Of a stretch of 64,000 nucleotides of DNA, positions 1 through 8,798 are shown piece after piece. The position numbers were made by a program, and so were the translations under genes. This DNA is from a cyanobacterium endosymbiont of Epithemia clementina EcSB. Its GTDB lineage: Bacteria; Cyanobacteriota; Cyanobacteriia; Cyanobacteriales; Microcystaceae. The stretch's first letter is position 1, and each line of letters starts with the position of its first letter. The stretch covers positions 923,110-987,109 of the forward strand of contig NZ_CP123991.1 of assembly GCF_029919255.1 (NCBI RefSeq), in the 5' to 3' direction. The notes under the pieces were generated by a model. It made no database searches and had not been told where the DNA came from. It saw nothing but the letters and a program-made list of their open reading frames with translations.

Positions 1-324
1 ATAACCAATCCTGGACAGAATGACTATAAACACTATGCTACTGATGCCCTCACTGAATATTTAAAACAAGAGGTTTGCCCCCAAGCCCCTCAACAATTAG
101 GAGGCTTCTTACAAAGCTATTGTAAAACCTTAATAGATACAGGACGACCTCAAATTGAACAAGTGATTGCTAAAGAGACTATTCGGCGAAATTATCTTCT
201 GTTCAGTATCTACGAAACTGAATTATTGTTGCCCTTTCCAATCCCCAGTTACGAGTTTGGTACAATAGGGGCCTTCCAGAAATTCTATACCTACGAGGTC
301 CAGGAATTCCAAGAAAAGCGTTAA
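1..324 (+). CDS. DUF4359 domain-containing protein, 3' part
   Basis: The window opens inside this gene. An open frame runs from base 1 to a TAA at 322-324 and gives the last 107 residues. It begins ITNPGQNDYKHYATDALTEY and continues with spaced cysteines (residues 26 and 41) and a TIRRNYLLFSIYETELL segment. That pattern matches the cyanobacterial DUF4359 family as I remember it: small secreted or anchored proteins of unknown function with an NPxxxxYxxYA opening. The N-terminus, including any signal or membrane anchor, lies outside the window. The next gene starts 71 bases downstream on the same strand, so co-transcription is possible. No biochemical role can be assigned. Confidence 0.75.
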   Translation: MTNPGQNDYKHYATDALTEYLKQEVCPQAPQQLGGFLQSYCKTLIDTGRPQIEQVIAKETIRRNYLLFSIYETELLLPFPIPSYEFGTIGAFQKFYTYEVQEFQEKR

Positions 325-395
325 ACTATTGTTCTCTAATAAACAAGAGTTCATCCTAATCAATCATTCGGATCACTAACTTATCCTTTAACTTT

Positions 396-950
396 GTGAA
401 TCTCCCTATCCTTAGCTCTACTTTTTTTCTGACTCTTCTATTAATGATGGGTTTGTTCTTTTTCATCCGCGCATCTGCTAAGGATCGCATCGAACGAATC
501 AAGTTGACCCCACGAGAATCCGTTGATCAGCTTTTGAGTCAACTACAAGTATATTTTACTCAACGTGCTTATCACATTAGTTCTGTTGACCCCAAACGCC
601 AGACTATGACTTTTGAAGGTTTTGTTAGTCCTAGTTGGTTCCTTGCTATTTTTCTGAGTGGGTTAGCGGCCATCGGATTATTTTGTTTCTCGTTGATTTT
701 ATCTTTTCTATATCCCTCGTTGACTTTATTGTTTCTGGGACTAGTCCTCTTGTGTCCAGTTGGTGGAATCTTTTATTGGAAGAAGTCAGGACGTGTTGAA
801 AAAGTTTTGCTCGAAGTTAAAATGATATCAGAATCTAACCAGTCACAACTTGATGGAAACATGCAGAGTTTAGTTATAGTAACAGCTCATCGAGACGAAC
901 TGGCTCGGCTACAAAAAGTAGATTTTTTGAAATCTGGTTATAATCCTTAA
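396..950 (+). CDS. CCB-type cofactor assembly protein of complex C (cytochrome b6f), subunit B
   Basis: A 184-residue membrane protein starting at GTG 396. It has an N-terminal hydrophobic segment (about residues 7-25) followed directly by FFIRASAKDR, then a soluble stretch, and a hydrophobic hairpin (about 81-104 and 108-127) with a WKKSGR turn. The RASxKDR motif and this topology are what I associate with the CCB family, which attaches heme c(i) covalently to cytochrome b6 in chloroplasts and cyanobacteria. The expected site of action is the thylakoid membrane. It fits with the cytochrome c maturation genes ccdA and ccs1 a few kb away. The CCB paralogue number cannot be settled by eye. A hairpin at 976-1011 closes the unit. 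Confidence 0.75.
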   Translation: MNLPILSSTFFLTLLLMMGLFFFIRASAKDRIERIKLTPRESVDQLLSQLQVYFTQRAYHISSVDPKRQTMTFEGFVSPSWFLAIFLSGLAAIGLFCFSLILSFLYPSLTLLFLGLVLLCPVGGIFYWKKSGRVEKVLLEVKMISESNQSQLDGNMQSLVIVTAHRDELARLQKVDFLKSGYNP

Positions 951-975
951 AAGAAAATTGCAATTTATAGCAAAA

Positions 976-1011
976 CATTTCCCAATCTACTTATTTTTAG
1001 AGTGGGAAATG
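976..1011. terminator. Hairpin between convergent genes
   Basis: CATTTCCCA at 976-984 pairs perfectly with TGGGAAATG at 1003-1011 across an 18-base loop. It lies between the end of the b6f assembly gene (+) and the end of the DUF3155 gene (-), where a shared terminator is expected. There is no long T tract on either side, so it is only terminator-like. Confidence 0.45.
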
Positions 1012-1041
1012 GTATGTTAAACCTCATTAGACAAGAAAGAG

Positions 1042-1371
1042 TCAACGATCACTTCCAGCGGTTACCACTGCGGGAACTCTACTCGGCACAGGAGGTTGGA
1101 ATTCTCGCAAACTAGGAAAGAGAAAATGATTTTCTTCAACGTACTGGGCACCGAACAAACCCTTTTCCGCCCAAAAGTATCTATCCGTTGTATGCTCATT
1201 TCGTTTTACAATCAGCAAAGCCGGAGGCTGGATTCCAATCGCCCCAATATGCTTCCTTGCAGCTGTCACTGGTTTATCTTCGCCACTTTCGATACTATAC
1301 TGGGGTACAATCTCGAGAATCCTACGACCTTCTTGACGACGACGACTCTTACGTTTACGTTTTCTTGCCAA
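1042..1371 (-). CDS. DUF3155 domain-containing protein
   Basis: A 109-residue protein with a very basic N-terminus (RKRKSRRRQEGRR, residues 3-15). A conserved core follows that includes YSIESGEDKPVTAARKHIGA and ERNEHTTDRYFWAEKG-like sequence, seen here as VKRNEHTTDRYFWAEKGLFG. I recognise this as the cyanobacterial DUF3155 family, whose function is unknown. The basic tail could contact nucleic acid, but that is only inference. The reading starts at a TTG codon. I keep it because family members begin MARxRKRKSRRR at exactly this point. The gene is divergent from the Hik2-like kinase and convergent with the b6f assembly gene. Two plus-strand frames overlapping it are shadows. Confidence 0.8.
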   Translation of the reverse strand: MARKRKRKSRRRQEGRRILEIVPQYSIESGEDKPVTAARKHIGAIGIQPPALLIVKRNEHTTDRYFWAEKGLFGAQYVEENHFLFPSLREFQPPVPSRVPAVVTAGSDR

Positions 1372-1466
1372 CCCGATTACCTCCTATTCTGGATATATAC
1401 TGTAATCATAGTTACAAAAGTTAATGGCATTATATCCGGTTTAACCTAGGAAATCAATAGCCTTTG

Positions 1467-1509
1467 TCCACATTTCGGTGGATTTATTGAAGTCACAAGG
1501 CTTCAATAA
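1467..1509. promoter_or_regulatory. Two short hairpins in the divergent DUF3155/hik2 leader
   Basis: TCCAC/GTGGA pairs around 1467-1482, and TTATTGAAG at 1484-1492 pairs perfectly with CTTCAATAA at 1501-1509. The pair sits in the 231-base region between the DUF3155 start and the kinase start, so a leader or operator role is possible. No clear -35/-10 pair was recognised. Confidence 0.3.
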
Positions 1510-1602
1510 TCAATAGATTTCGCTAAACTTAAGGAAAAATTCTGAAATGATTAAAATTAATTTTTTTAACAAAACTTTATAGATTTATGGATTAAATCCC
1601 TC

Positions 1603-2910
1603 ATGTCCTCTGCTACTTACACTTTCATAAAACCCAGTAAAGAATTCATTACTTTATGTCAAGCTCAAATAACGTTGTTAACTCAAGGACTGAAAGCTGA
1701 TTGGAGTGGAATTTATTTGACCCAAGAAAGAAAAGAAGAAACACAGACGAGCTTGATTCCCCTCTTGTGTTCTCCGCAAAAACGTGAGTTTTACACCAGT
1801 AAGAATGTTAATTTGAATTTACCTAAGGTTGAAAAATTACTAAACGGTTCTATCAGTATACCGATAATTAACTCTGTTAAGCTGTCCAAATCTTTGAAGA
1901 CTAATTTTAAAGGTGATCACCAAATTATTGATGAGAATAAAACAACTATGAGCAATCCTCATCAATTAGTCTTACCCTTGATGTATAAAAATATCGTAGT
2001 AGGATTATTAGTAACTCGACGTAAAAATCCTCCGTGGCAACAGTCAGAATTGGACCAAATTGAAACCATTGCTCAAACCCTAGCAATCGCTCGTTTATTG
2101 GATAGCCATCAACAATGGTATCAAGAACAATTGAGTCAACAGCAAACATCACAACAACAAGAACATGATCGCCTCGATGATTTATTTCATCAGTTGCGTA
2201 ATCCATTAACCGCCTTACAAATCTTTGGTAAACTATTACTTAAACGGTTGCATTCAGACGACAAAAGTGCGACGATAGCAGAGAGCATTATACGAGAAAG
2301 TAATCACTTTCAAGAGTTACTCCAAGAATTTGAAGTTAATAAACAATCTCTCAAAGACGATGTTGTTACTCTTAATACTCAATCAACTCGTTTTTTACCA
2401 TCAGAACAATCTCTATCTTTATCAGTTATCCGGGTTACAGAAATATTAGAACCATTGCTGACTTCGGCTAAATCAATTGCCCAAGAAAAATCAATCAAAT
2501 TAAGAATCGATATCCTTGAGAACTCACCTTGTATATGGGGAGAGCCTCAAGCACTTAGAGAAGTCTTTAGTAATATTATTAACAACGCTTTTAAATATAC
2601 ACCATCGGGAGGTCAAGTATTTGTACAAGTTGGGTTGCTCTCGATGACTGATGGAAAAAGTTATCAAGGTATTGTAATTGAAGATACAGGATGCGGTATT
2701 CCTGTTGAAGATCAAGAACATATTTTTGAGCGTCATTATCGAGGGGTTCAAGAAACAGGAGGGATTACAGGAAGTGGATTAGGTTTGGCGATTGCTAAAG
2801 ATTTAGTTACTCAGATGCAAGGATTGATTGAACTTGTTAGTCCCACTGATGAAACGCGCAATATGGGGACAAAATTTATAGTTTGGTTACCTTTAGTTAA
2901 TAGTTTATAA
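1603..2910 (+). CDS. hik2: GAF-domain sensor histidine kinase, Hik2/chloroplast sensor kinase type
   Basis: A 435-residue soluble histidine kinase. It has an N-terminal GAF-like sensor (about 10-165), a glutamine-rich helix (168-190), an H-box HQLRNPLTAL with phospho-acceptor His196, an N-box EVFSNIINNAFKYTP (320-334), a G1 box DTGCGIP (361-367) and a G2 box GSGLGLAIA (390-398). The H-box followed by FGKLLLKRL, the near-identical length to Synechocystis Hik2 as I recall it, and a cysteine at residue 19 all point to the Hik2/CSK family. These kinases are reported to sense plastoquinone redox state through an iron-sulfur cluster on that cysteine. No response regulator is adjacent. queF follows after 37 bases, perhaps in the same transcript. 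Confidence 0.8.
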   Translation: MSSATYTFIKPSKEFITLCQAQITLLTQGLKADWSGIYLTQERKEETQTSLIPLLCSPQKREFYTSKNVNLNLPKVEKLLNGSISIPIINSVKLSKSLKTNFKGDHQIIDENKTTMSNPHQLVLPLMYKNIVVGLLVTRRKNPPWQQSELDQIETIAQTLAIARLLDSHQQWYQEQLSQQQTSQQQEHDRLDDLFHQLRNPLTALQIFGKLLLKRLHSDDKSATIAESIIRESNHFQELLQEFEVNKQSLKDDVVTLNTQSTRFLPSEQSLSLSVIRVTEILEPLLTSAKSIAQEKSIKLRIDILENSPCIWGEPQALREVFSNIINNAFKYTPSGGQVFVQVGLLSMTDGKSYQGIVIEDTGCGIPVEDQEHIFERHYRGVQETGGITGSGLGLAIAKDLVTQMQGLIELVSPTDETRNMGTKFIVWLPLVNSL

Positions 2911-2947
2911 TGAGAGAGTTAACTCAGTTAAAGAGAGTATTTTAATA

Positions 2948-3376
2948 GTGAATCAAGTTGCTAGTTCTCAACCTTCTAGTTTTAAGTCTGATGCTTCGGC
3001 AATTAAATATGGAGAGCGGTTTATTGAAGAAGGGAAATTAATTACTTTTCCTAATCCTCGTATCGGTCGACGGTATGACATTAATGTTACTTTGCCTGAG
3101 TTTACTTGTAAGTGTCCCTTCTCTGGTTATCCCGATTTTGCTAACCTTTATTTAACTTATGTTCCTGATGAAAAAGTGGTTGAGTTAAAAGCATTAAAAT
3201 TGTATATTAATGGTTATCGTAATCTCTATGTCTCTCATGAAGAATCGATTAACCAGATTCTGGATGATTTTGTGTTAGCTTGCGATCCACTAGAAGCAAC
3301 CTTAAAAGGAGACTTTAATCCTAGGGGAAATGTTCATACTGTTATTGAAGTTCGTCATCATAAACAGAAAAGTTAA
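2948..3376 (+). CDS. queF: NADPH-dependent 7-cyano-7-deazaguanine reductase (preQ0 to preQ1)
   Basis: A 142-residue short-form (type I) QueF. It reduces the nitrile of preQ0 to the amine of preQ1 in queuosine tRNA modification, in the cytosol. The catalytic cysteine lies in FTCKCPFSGYPDFA (Cys56, with the general acid at Asp63). The QueF NADPH-binding segment appears as VVELKALKLYINGYRN (78-93), and the length matches the unimodular family. Translation begins at GTG 2948. The 37-base gap to the upstream kinase suggests a shared transcript. The protein looks intact and complete. Confidence 0.93.
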   Translation: MNQVASSQPSSFKSDASAIKYGERFIEEGKLITFPNPRIGRRYDINVTLPEFTCKCPFSGYPDFANLYLTYVPDEKVVELKALKLYINGYRNLYVSHEESINQILDDFVLACDPLEATLKGDFNPRGNVHTVIEVRHHKQKS

Positions 3377-3403
3377 AGTCATAAAAAAATTAGCTTCTTT
3401 GGC

Positions 3404-3729
3404 ATGAAAAAATATCATGCTGGAAAGACCAAGAACTATACCGATGACTTAATGAAGTTAAAATTTATTCGGTATACTGTTGGGATCGTAGATCTTTCTC
3501 AAGGAAGGATTAAGTATCATGATTATCTGTTGGAAATATATATCTGTATCAAAGTGGAAAACAAAAATAAAATCTTAGAAAGAAAAGAACATATTCTGAA
3601 AGGTCTAAGATAAAAACTATTAAATATATCTTAAATAATTACATTAAAAATGTAGCTCACAGAAATAGAGTAGGTAGACAACAAGCCGAAACAACACTCA
3701 AGGATCTACTTCAAGAATTGCAGGTGTAA
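3404..3729 (+). pseudogene. Probable coding relic, family not recognised
   Basis: An open frame from ATG 3404 to the stop ending at 3613 gives 69 residues (MKKYHAGKTK at the start, IRYTVGIVDLSQGRIKYHDY in the middle). After that stop a second segment, NYIKNVAHRNRVGRQQAETT and a short tail, reads open to a TAA at 3727-3729. Both parts read like ordinary protein. The second looks like the natural C-terminus of the same gene, separated by a nonsense or frameshift lesion. It lies next to the clearly broken hdrB-like gene, so decay of the whole 3.4-4.8 kb stretch is plausible. I cannot name the family. Confidence 0.35.
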
Positions 3730-3811
3730 AATTTTAGCAATTGAAACAGTTGGCAATTAACCTTTACAGAAATATTTAATTAATTAACAATTAAGTTAAT
3801 TGAACATTCCA

Positions 3812-4704
3812 TTAAAAATCTAATTTATCTAAAATAGACTTTGTTGAAACGACATGACGATCTAATCCTAGATTAGCGGAGTTGATTCCTAATGCTAATG
3901 CTACTAATTGGGATAGATGTAACACAGGCAAGTTCAATTTGTGTTCAATAACTTTCTCGACTTCTAGTTGTCGAGAATCTAAATTTAAGTGACACAAAGG
4001 GCAGGGAGTTACTAAACAATCTGCCCCTGCTTCAATAGCTTCTTTCATATTATTTCCTGCCATTTTAAACGACTCTTTGGTAGCCTAACTTACTATGGTT
4101 CAGCCACAACACAGAGCCCGTCCTTGATAATAGATAGGAGTTGCCCAAGGAGACGAAAAATACTTTCTAAACATTCTGGTTGAAAGCGATTATCGTAAGG
4201 AAGATTATCCTGAGTTCGTAACAAATAACAGCCATAAAATGCAGCACAATTTAAACGGCTTAACTTCTTTGTTACTTTTTTTTGAAGTTTTTCAAAACTA
4301 TAATCAGCTACCAATGCCCATAACAGATGTTTAACTTCAGTCATTCCTTTATAGGGAAAACAATGTTCTTTCTCTAAAAATCTATTAACCTGTTCCAAAT
4401 AGTTAGGGTCATTTTCTTGTGCATTTTTGAGACGTTCGTCTACATGGCCAATAACCCCCTGACAGGTACTACAATGGGTTAACAAAGGGAGATTTAGAGA
4501 GTCAGCTAAAGTAATATTGCGCGCATTGACTGTATCTTCTAATAATTGGGAATCTTCTTTGTAAGTTCCTGAACCACAACAGGCGGCTTTTTTGAGTTCA
4601 ACTAATTCTATTCCCAACGCATCAGTGAGGGCAGCAGTAGACAGATAAAGTTCACGACAAGCACCTTTGGCAACACAACCCGGATAATAAGCTTACTTCA
4701 GCAT
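3812..4704 (-). pseudogene. Heterodisulfide reductase subunit B-like (CCG-domain) gene, inactivated
   Basis: Reading from ATG 4704, the sequence encodes an HdrB-type iron-sulfur protein. It opens AYYPGCVAKGACRELYLSTA, then has AACCGSG, a CSTCQG motif, YGCYLLR and a final LVTPCPLCHLNLDSRQ. These are the two cysteine-rich CCG modules of that family, which in non-methanogens usually partner succinate-quinone or other redox complexes. Four lesions are visible: TAA at codon 4 (4693-4695), a frameshift near 4120-4135 just before the second CCG, TGA at 4100-4102 (where Trp is likely) and TAG at 4085-4087. Remaining frames are well conserved, so inactivation looks recent. No partner subunit is adjacent. 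Confidence 0.9.
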
Positions 4705-4891
4705 TGTTCCACGTACCGGCGGCTGATGGATCTGGAGACTCTCGCTGTTAAGGCGAAGTTTAAGGAGAAGTCCTCGTTTCTATTGATTTTACAACATATT
4801 TCGTCTTTCCCACACTTCTAAAATAGTCAATTGTGCTAACTCATTTTGAAAAAATTTGGGATAATGACCATAACCGAATAAACGCTAAATT

Positions 4892-7135
4892 ATGCCCGAC
4901 TGGAAACTACCTTTTGATCGCCCTTCTCAACCTGCTACTGTCCTTCCCGAAGAGACTCAAGGGGGTTTAGGTACTTTTGGCGGAGTCTATACTCCTTCTA
5001 TCTTGACTATTCTTGGCGTAATCATGTATCTCCGCTTTGGTTGGGTGGTGGGAAATGTGGGGTTATTAGGGACCTTATTGATCGTCATCTTAGCCAACTC
5101 CATCACCTTTTTTACCGCTCTATCTGTATGCGCGATCGCAACAGACAAGGTGGTAAGAGCAGGAGGAGCCTATTACATGATCAGTCGCTCTTTAGGAGTA
5201 GAAACAGGAGGAGCCGTGGGAATTCCCCTCTATTTTGCCCAAGCTCTTTCCGTGGCTTTATATACTATAGGTTTTGCTGAAAGCTTAAAGGCAGCCTTTC
5301 CCCACCTAAATCAACTTTATGTGGCGTTGGTGGTGACAAGTTTAGTTGGGATATTAGCGTTTATGTCGGCCAGTATTGCCATTAAAGCGCAATATTTCAT
5401 TATGGCTGCCATTGTCTTGTCCTTAGTGTCATTCTACTTTGGACATCCCGTAGAAGAAACTCATATTGAATTATGGGTCAACAACAAAGCTCCCTTTTGG
5501 ACAGTTTTTTCAGTATTTTTCCCTGCGGTAACGGGAATTATGGCTGGGGTCAACATGTCAGGAGATTTACGAGATCCCATCCGGTCTTTGCCCAGTGGAA
5601 CTCTGTGGGCTGTTGGGACAGGATTTGCCATTTATATAACCATGCCCATTTTTATGGCCATGCGAGCTAATAGTGCCACTTTAATTGCAGAACCTTTGAT
5701 TATGCAACAGATGGCTGTCTGGGGTCCTTTAATTCTGTTGGGGGTGTGGGGGGCAACCCTTAGTAGTGCCATTGGTAGTATTTTGGGTGCACCTCGTATT
5801 CTTCAGGCGTTGGCCAGAGATAGGATTTTACCAAAATGGATGAGTTTCCTCGGACAAGGAAGTGGCCCTCAAGATGAACCAAAAATCGGGACTCTAGCGA
5901 CCTTGGTGGTAGCGATCGCAGCGGTTTGTATCGGAGATTTAAATTTAATTGCCCCTGTCCTAACGATGTTCTTTTTAACCACCTATTTAGTGTTGAATAT
6001 GTCAGCGGCTATTGAAGGGTTTTTACAGAGTCCTTCATTTCGTCCCTCGTTTAAGGTCCATTGGGCGTTTTCCCTGACCGGGGCGATCGGTTGTTTAATC
6101 GTCATGTTTCTGATTGATGCTCTTGCGACTGTTGTGGCAGCGACTGTGGTGATTGGAATTTATTTTTGGGTACGTCAACGAGAATTAATAGTGACTTGGG
6201 GGGATGTACGCCGAGGACTTTGGATGGCTTTGTTAAGGACGGCAATTCTGCAAACCGATCACACTGACGATACTAAAAACTGGCGACCCCAACTCTTAGT
6301 GCTGTCGGGTGCGCCGACTAAACGCTGGCCTTTAATTCAGTTAGCAGAAGCATTAACCCATAATCGAGGTTTAATTACCGTATCAAGTGTTCTCCCTGTT
6401 GGTTCGCGGGATATGGCCAAACAGGCGATCCTAGAAAAGCGGATTCGTAATTATCTGCAACGACGGGGTGTACAGGCGTTAGTTCGGTTGGTAACAGCCC
6501 CTGATCCATTCGATGGGGCTGAAAGACTTGTGGAGACTTACGGACTAGGATCTATTGTCCCCGATACAGTATTGCTGGGAGATTCTCAACAATCATCCCA
6601 CCGTGATCGCTATTGTCAAATGATTGCCAATCTCCATCGTGCCCAACGTAATGTTATTATTTTGCGGGAAAATACTAAACTCGACCAAAACCCCTTTTTA
6701 GAGTCAAGACACCGCCCCTGTTACATAGATATCTGGTGGAGTGGGGGAATGCAGGGGAATGGTAGTCTGATGTTGATTTTAGCTTATTTATTGCGTTCTA
6801 ATCCAAACTGGCAAAATGCGGAGATTTGTCTTAAGCTAGTAGTGACCGATGAAACGGGGGTTCAAGCAGCTCAAGCTAATTTAGATAATTTGGCTAAGCA
6901 CTTGAGAATTGGGGCTTTATCAGAGGTAATCTTGGCTGATGGAAGAACATTTGCCACAATTCTTAAAAAGTCTTCTATGGGAGTTGATTTAATCTTTCTA
7001 GGTATGGCTAGTCCTGGGGAAATGTTTATGCAATCCTATGAAAAGTTACAAAATTGGACAGAAAACTTACCCACATCAATCTTTGTTCTGGCTGCCCCAG
7101 GATTTGATTTTGAGGAAGTATTGGGGGAAAACTAA
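4892..7135 (+). CDS. SLC12/cation-chloride cotransporter-type APC-superfamily permease
   Basis: A 747-residue transporter. The first 430 residues hold about 12 hydrophobic segments, starting with a cytoplasmic GGLGTFGGVYTPSILTILGV motif and continuing with VGNVGLL and the helix-breaking RAGGAYYMISRSLG. The rest (about 440-747) is a soluble domain containing a VLSGAPTKRWPLIQLAEALT segment like the C-terminal domain of SLC12 (Na-K-Cl cotransporter) proteins. The substrate is not shown by the sequence. Potassium-coupled chloride or amino-acid transport across the plasma membrane are the usual assignments. It carries two HIP1 octamers (5132 and 5912). It stands alone between a pseudogene and a decayed gap, with no obvious terminator. 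Confidence 0.85.
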   Translation: MPDWKLPFDRPSQPATVLPEETQGGLGTFGGVYTPSILTILGVIMYLRFGWVVGNVGLLGTLLIVILANSITFFTALSVCAIATDKVVRAGGAYYMISRSLGVETGGAVGIPLYFAQALSVALYTIGFAESLKAAFPHLNQLYVALVVTSLVGILAFMSASIAIKAQYFIMAAIVLSLVSFYFGHPVEETHIELWVNNKAPFWTVFSVFFPAVTGIMAGVNMSGDLRDPIRSLPSGTLWAVGTGFAIYITMPIFMAMRANSATLIAEPLIMQQMAVWGPLILLGVWGATLSSAIGSILGAPRILQALARDRILPKWMSFLGQGSGPQDEPKIGTLATLVVAIAAVCIGDLNLIAPVLTMFFLTTYLVLNMSAAIEGFLQSPSFRPSFKVHWAFSLTGAIGCLIVMFLIDALATVVAATVVIGIYFWVRQRELIVTWGDVRRGLWMALLRTAILQTDHTDDTKNWRPQLLVLSGAPTKRWPLIQLAEALTHNRGLITVSSVLPVGSRDMAKQAILEKRIRNYLQRRGVQALVRLVTAPDPFDGAERLVETYGLGSIVPDTVLLGDSQQSSHRDRYCQMIANLHRAQRNVIILRENTKLDQNPFLESRHRPCYIDIWWSGGMQGNGSLMLILAYLLRSNPNWQNAEICLKLVVTDETGVQAAQANLDNLAKHLRIGALSEVILADGRTFATILKKSSMGVDLIFLGMASPGEMFMQSYEKLQNWTENLPTSIFVLAAPGFDFEEVLGEN

Positions 7136-7137
7136 AT

Positions 7138-7377
7138 AACATCTCTCAAATTACCTGAGTATCTTGCCAAAAATCTTTGAATCTTATCATACAAAACTGC
7201 TCCTCTTTCTTCTTCTTTAATTCTTACCTTAGATATCTCATACGTTGATAAATTTTATTCCATCGGTTTCATCAAGAAAATCGTCTTTTCGTTCGACTTG
7301 TAAAAAAAATATTTGGCTATCAAATTTAAGGAGAGAACGTATTGTACTTAACCAGGTAACTAGGAAATTACGATTTT
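7138..7377 (-). pseudogene. Decayed gene fragment, unidentified
   Basis: On the minus strand from about 7377 to 7138 two protein-like frames meet at a frameshift. The first reads RNFLVTWLSTIRSLLKFDSQ, then FFLQVERKDDFLDETDG and ends at a stop. The second reads YEISKVRIKEEERGAVLYDK, then IQRFLARYSGNLRDVI, and stops at 7138-7140. Their charge pattern and clean continuity across the shift suggest the C-terminal part of a former gene. No family is recognised. It lies tail to tail with the SLC12-type permease. Confidence in decay is moderate and in identity nil. Confidence 0.45.
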
Positions 7378-7931
7378 ATCGAATTTTATAAATCACTTTA
7401 TTTTTCATAAAAATTAATAATAGAATGTATTCTTACTTGGCATATTTATTACCGGTAAACTCAGCTTCAATATAGCTATTTAAACTGAGATCATATAAAT
7501 GATATGTAAAATAAACAACTGTTACATCTCTATCTATAGGATATCTATGCAATAGATGTTTAAAGATAAATAGATTAATTTTATTTTTTTATAAAGTAAA
7601 ACGCAAACAGTATATTCTCTAAATTTAATTATTGCTCAGAATAATTTTAGTCCTAATTAAAATATTTAAAATGATTGTATATCTTTAATATTTATCTAAA
7701 TATTACTTTATTTTTACTTGATTTAATTTTGATAAAACTTACAATAGTAAAGATATGCTTTTTACTATTGCAAGTTTTATCAAAATAGAAAGTTGGTATC
7801 AATTCTCATCACAAAATATTAGTTCTTTATCAGCCTCTTTAAAATTTTTAAAAATCTAACTATTTTAAGCACTTAATTGCCCCATACTTTAAGCTACAAT
7901 GCAAAATGAACTGCTCCACATTTTCTAAAAT
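7378..7931. other. AT-rich intergenic region upstream of ccdA
   Basis: No open frame of convincing protein character was seen in these 554 bases. The only strong signal is the long inverted repeat at 7727-7785. The region should contain the promoter of ccdA, but no consensus -35/-10 pair stands out from the AT background. Confidence 0.5.
7727..7785. repeat. 25-bp near-perfect inverted repeat
   Basis: The arms are 7727-7751 (TTTTGATAAAACTTACAATA and five more bases) and 7761-7785, complementary at 24 of 25 positions around a 9-base loop. Such a stem is longer than a usual terminator. It has T-rich ends, so it could end transcription on either strand, or it may be a small palindromic element. 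It lies about 150 bases before ccdA, not directly after a gene. Confidence 0.75.
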
Positions 7932-8672
7932 ATGTTCTACGGATTTGAAACTCAACTCTATAAGCTTGAACAATTTGCCAATCAATTGGTTTCTTCGCAG
8001 TTAACCCATCTAAATTGGTTGAGTTTAACAGTTGTTTTTATCGCTGGGTTATTAACTAGTTTAACCCCTTGCATGCTATCGATGTTACCGGTTACTATTG
8101 GCTATATTGGAGGTTACGAAAACCAAGGAAGAAGACAAGCAGCTATCCAGTCAACTTGGTTCTCTTTTGGTTTAGCTACTACCCTTGCAGGATTAGGAAT
8201 TACAGCAGCTTCTTTGGGAAAAATATATGGACAAATTGGAGCTGGATTACCAATTTTTGTGAGTTTAATTGCAATTTTAATGGGGCTAAATTTATTAGAA
8301 TTAATTTCTCTAAAATTACCTTATTTTGGTAATAGTGATTGGATTACGGACAATTTTCCTCCAGGGATACGTTCCTATTCTCTAGGTCTAACCTTCGGAT
8401 TAGTTGCCTCCCCATGCAGTACTCCTGTATTAGCAACTTTGTTGACTTGGGTTGCATCGACTCAAGATTTATTATTAGGAGGAGTATTATTGCTATTTTA
8501 TACAGTTGGCTATGTTACTCCTTTAATTGTGGCAGGAACTTTTACTGCATCTCTGAAAAAATTATTAGAATTACGTCGTTGGTCAATTTGGATTAATCCT
8601 GTGAGTGGTATTTTATTAATTAGTTTTGGATTATTGTCTCTTTTATCTCGTTTATCCTCCAAAAGTGGATAA
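7932..8672 (+). CDS. ccdA: Cytochrome c biogenesis thiol-disulfide transporter CcdA
   Basis: A 246-residue polytopic membrane protein with six predicted hydrophobic helices. It carries electrons across the thylakoid or plasma membrane to keep apocytochrome CXXCH cysteines reduced (system II maturation). The two redox cysteines are in the expected places: Cys47 in LTPCMLSMLP and Cys162 in ASPCSTPVLATL. Length and topology match the cyanobacterial and plastid CcdA family. ccs1 follows on the same strand after 126 bases, the classic system II pairing, so the two probably act together and may be co-transcribed. No anomaly seen. Confidence 0.93.
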   Translation: MFYGFETQLYKLEQFANQLVSSQLTHLNWLSLTVVFIAGLLTSLTPCMLSMLPVTIGYIGGYENQGRRQAAIQSTWFSFGLATTLAGLGITAASLGKIYGQIGAGLPIFVSLIAILMGLNLLELISLKLPYFGNSDWITDNFPPGIRSYSLGLTFGLVASPCSTPVLATLLTWVASTQDLLLGGVLLLFYTVGYVTPLIVAGTFTASLKKLLELRRWSIWINPVSGILLISFGLLSLLSRLSSKSG

Positions 8673-8798
8673 TTAATAATGGAGTAATTTTCAGAAAAAT
8701 TAAATTTATAATAGGAGTTGAATCTACAATAATTTCAACAGACCAAAACTGACAATAGTTATCTAAAAAAAGCGTTGATTTTAAGGGAGATTTAAATT

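Noticed and set aside
1096-1449. Plus-strand open frames overlapping the DUF3155 gene
   Set aside because: They are antisense shadows of a conserved gene and have no family character.
3404-3613. A 69-residue frame as an intact small gene
   Set aside because: A second coding piece follows beyond its stop, so a broken longer gene is more likely. Listed only as a possible pseudogene.
4708-4891. Minus-strand stretch reading GYGHYPKFFQNELAQLTILE and on
   Set aside because: Open for only about 30 codons with no start or family. It may be a relic, but support is too thin for a feature.
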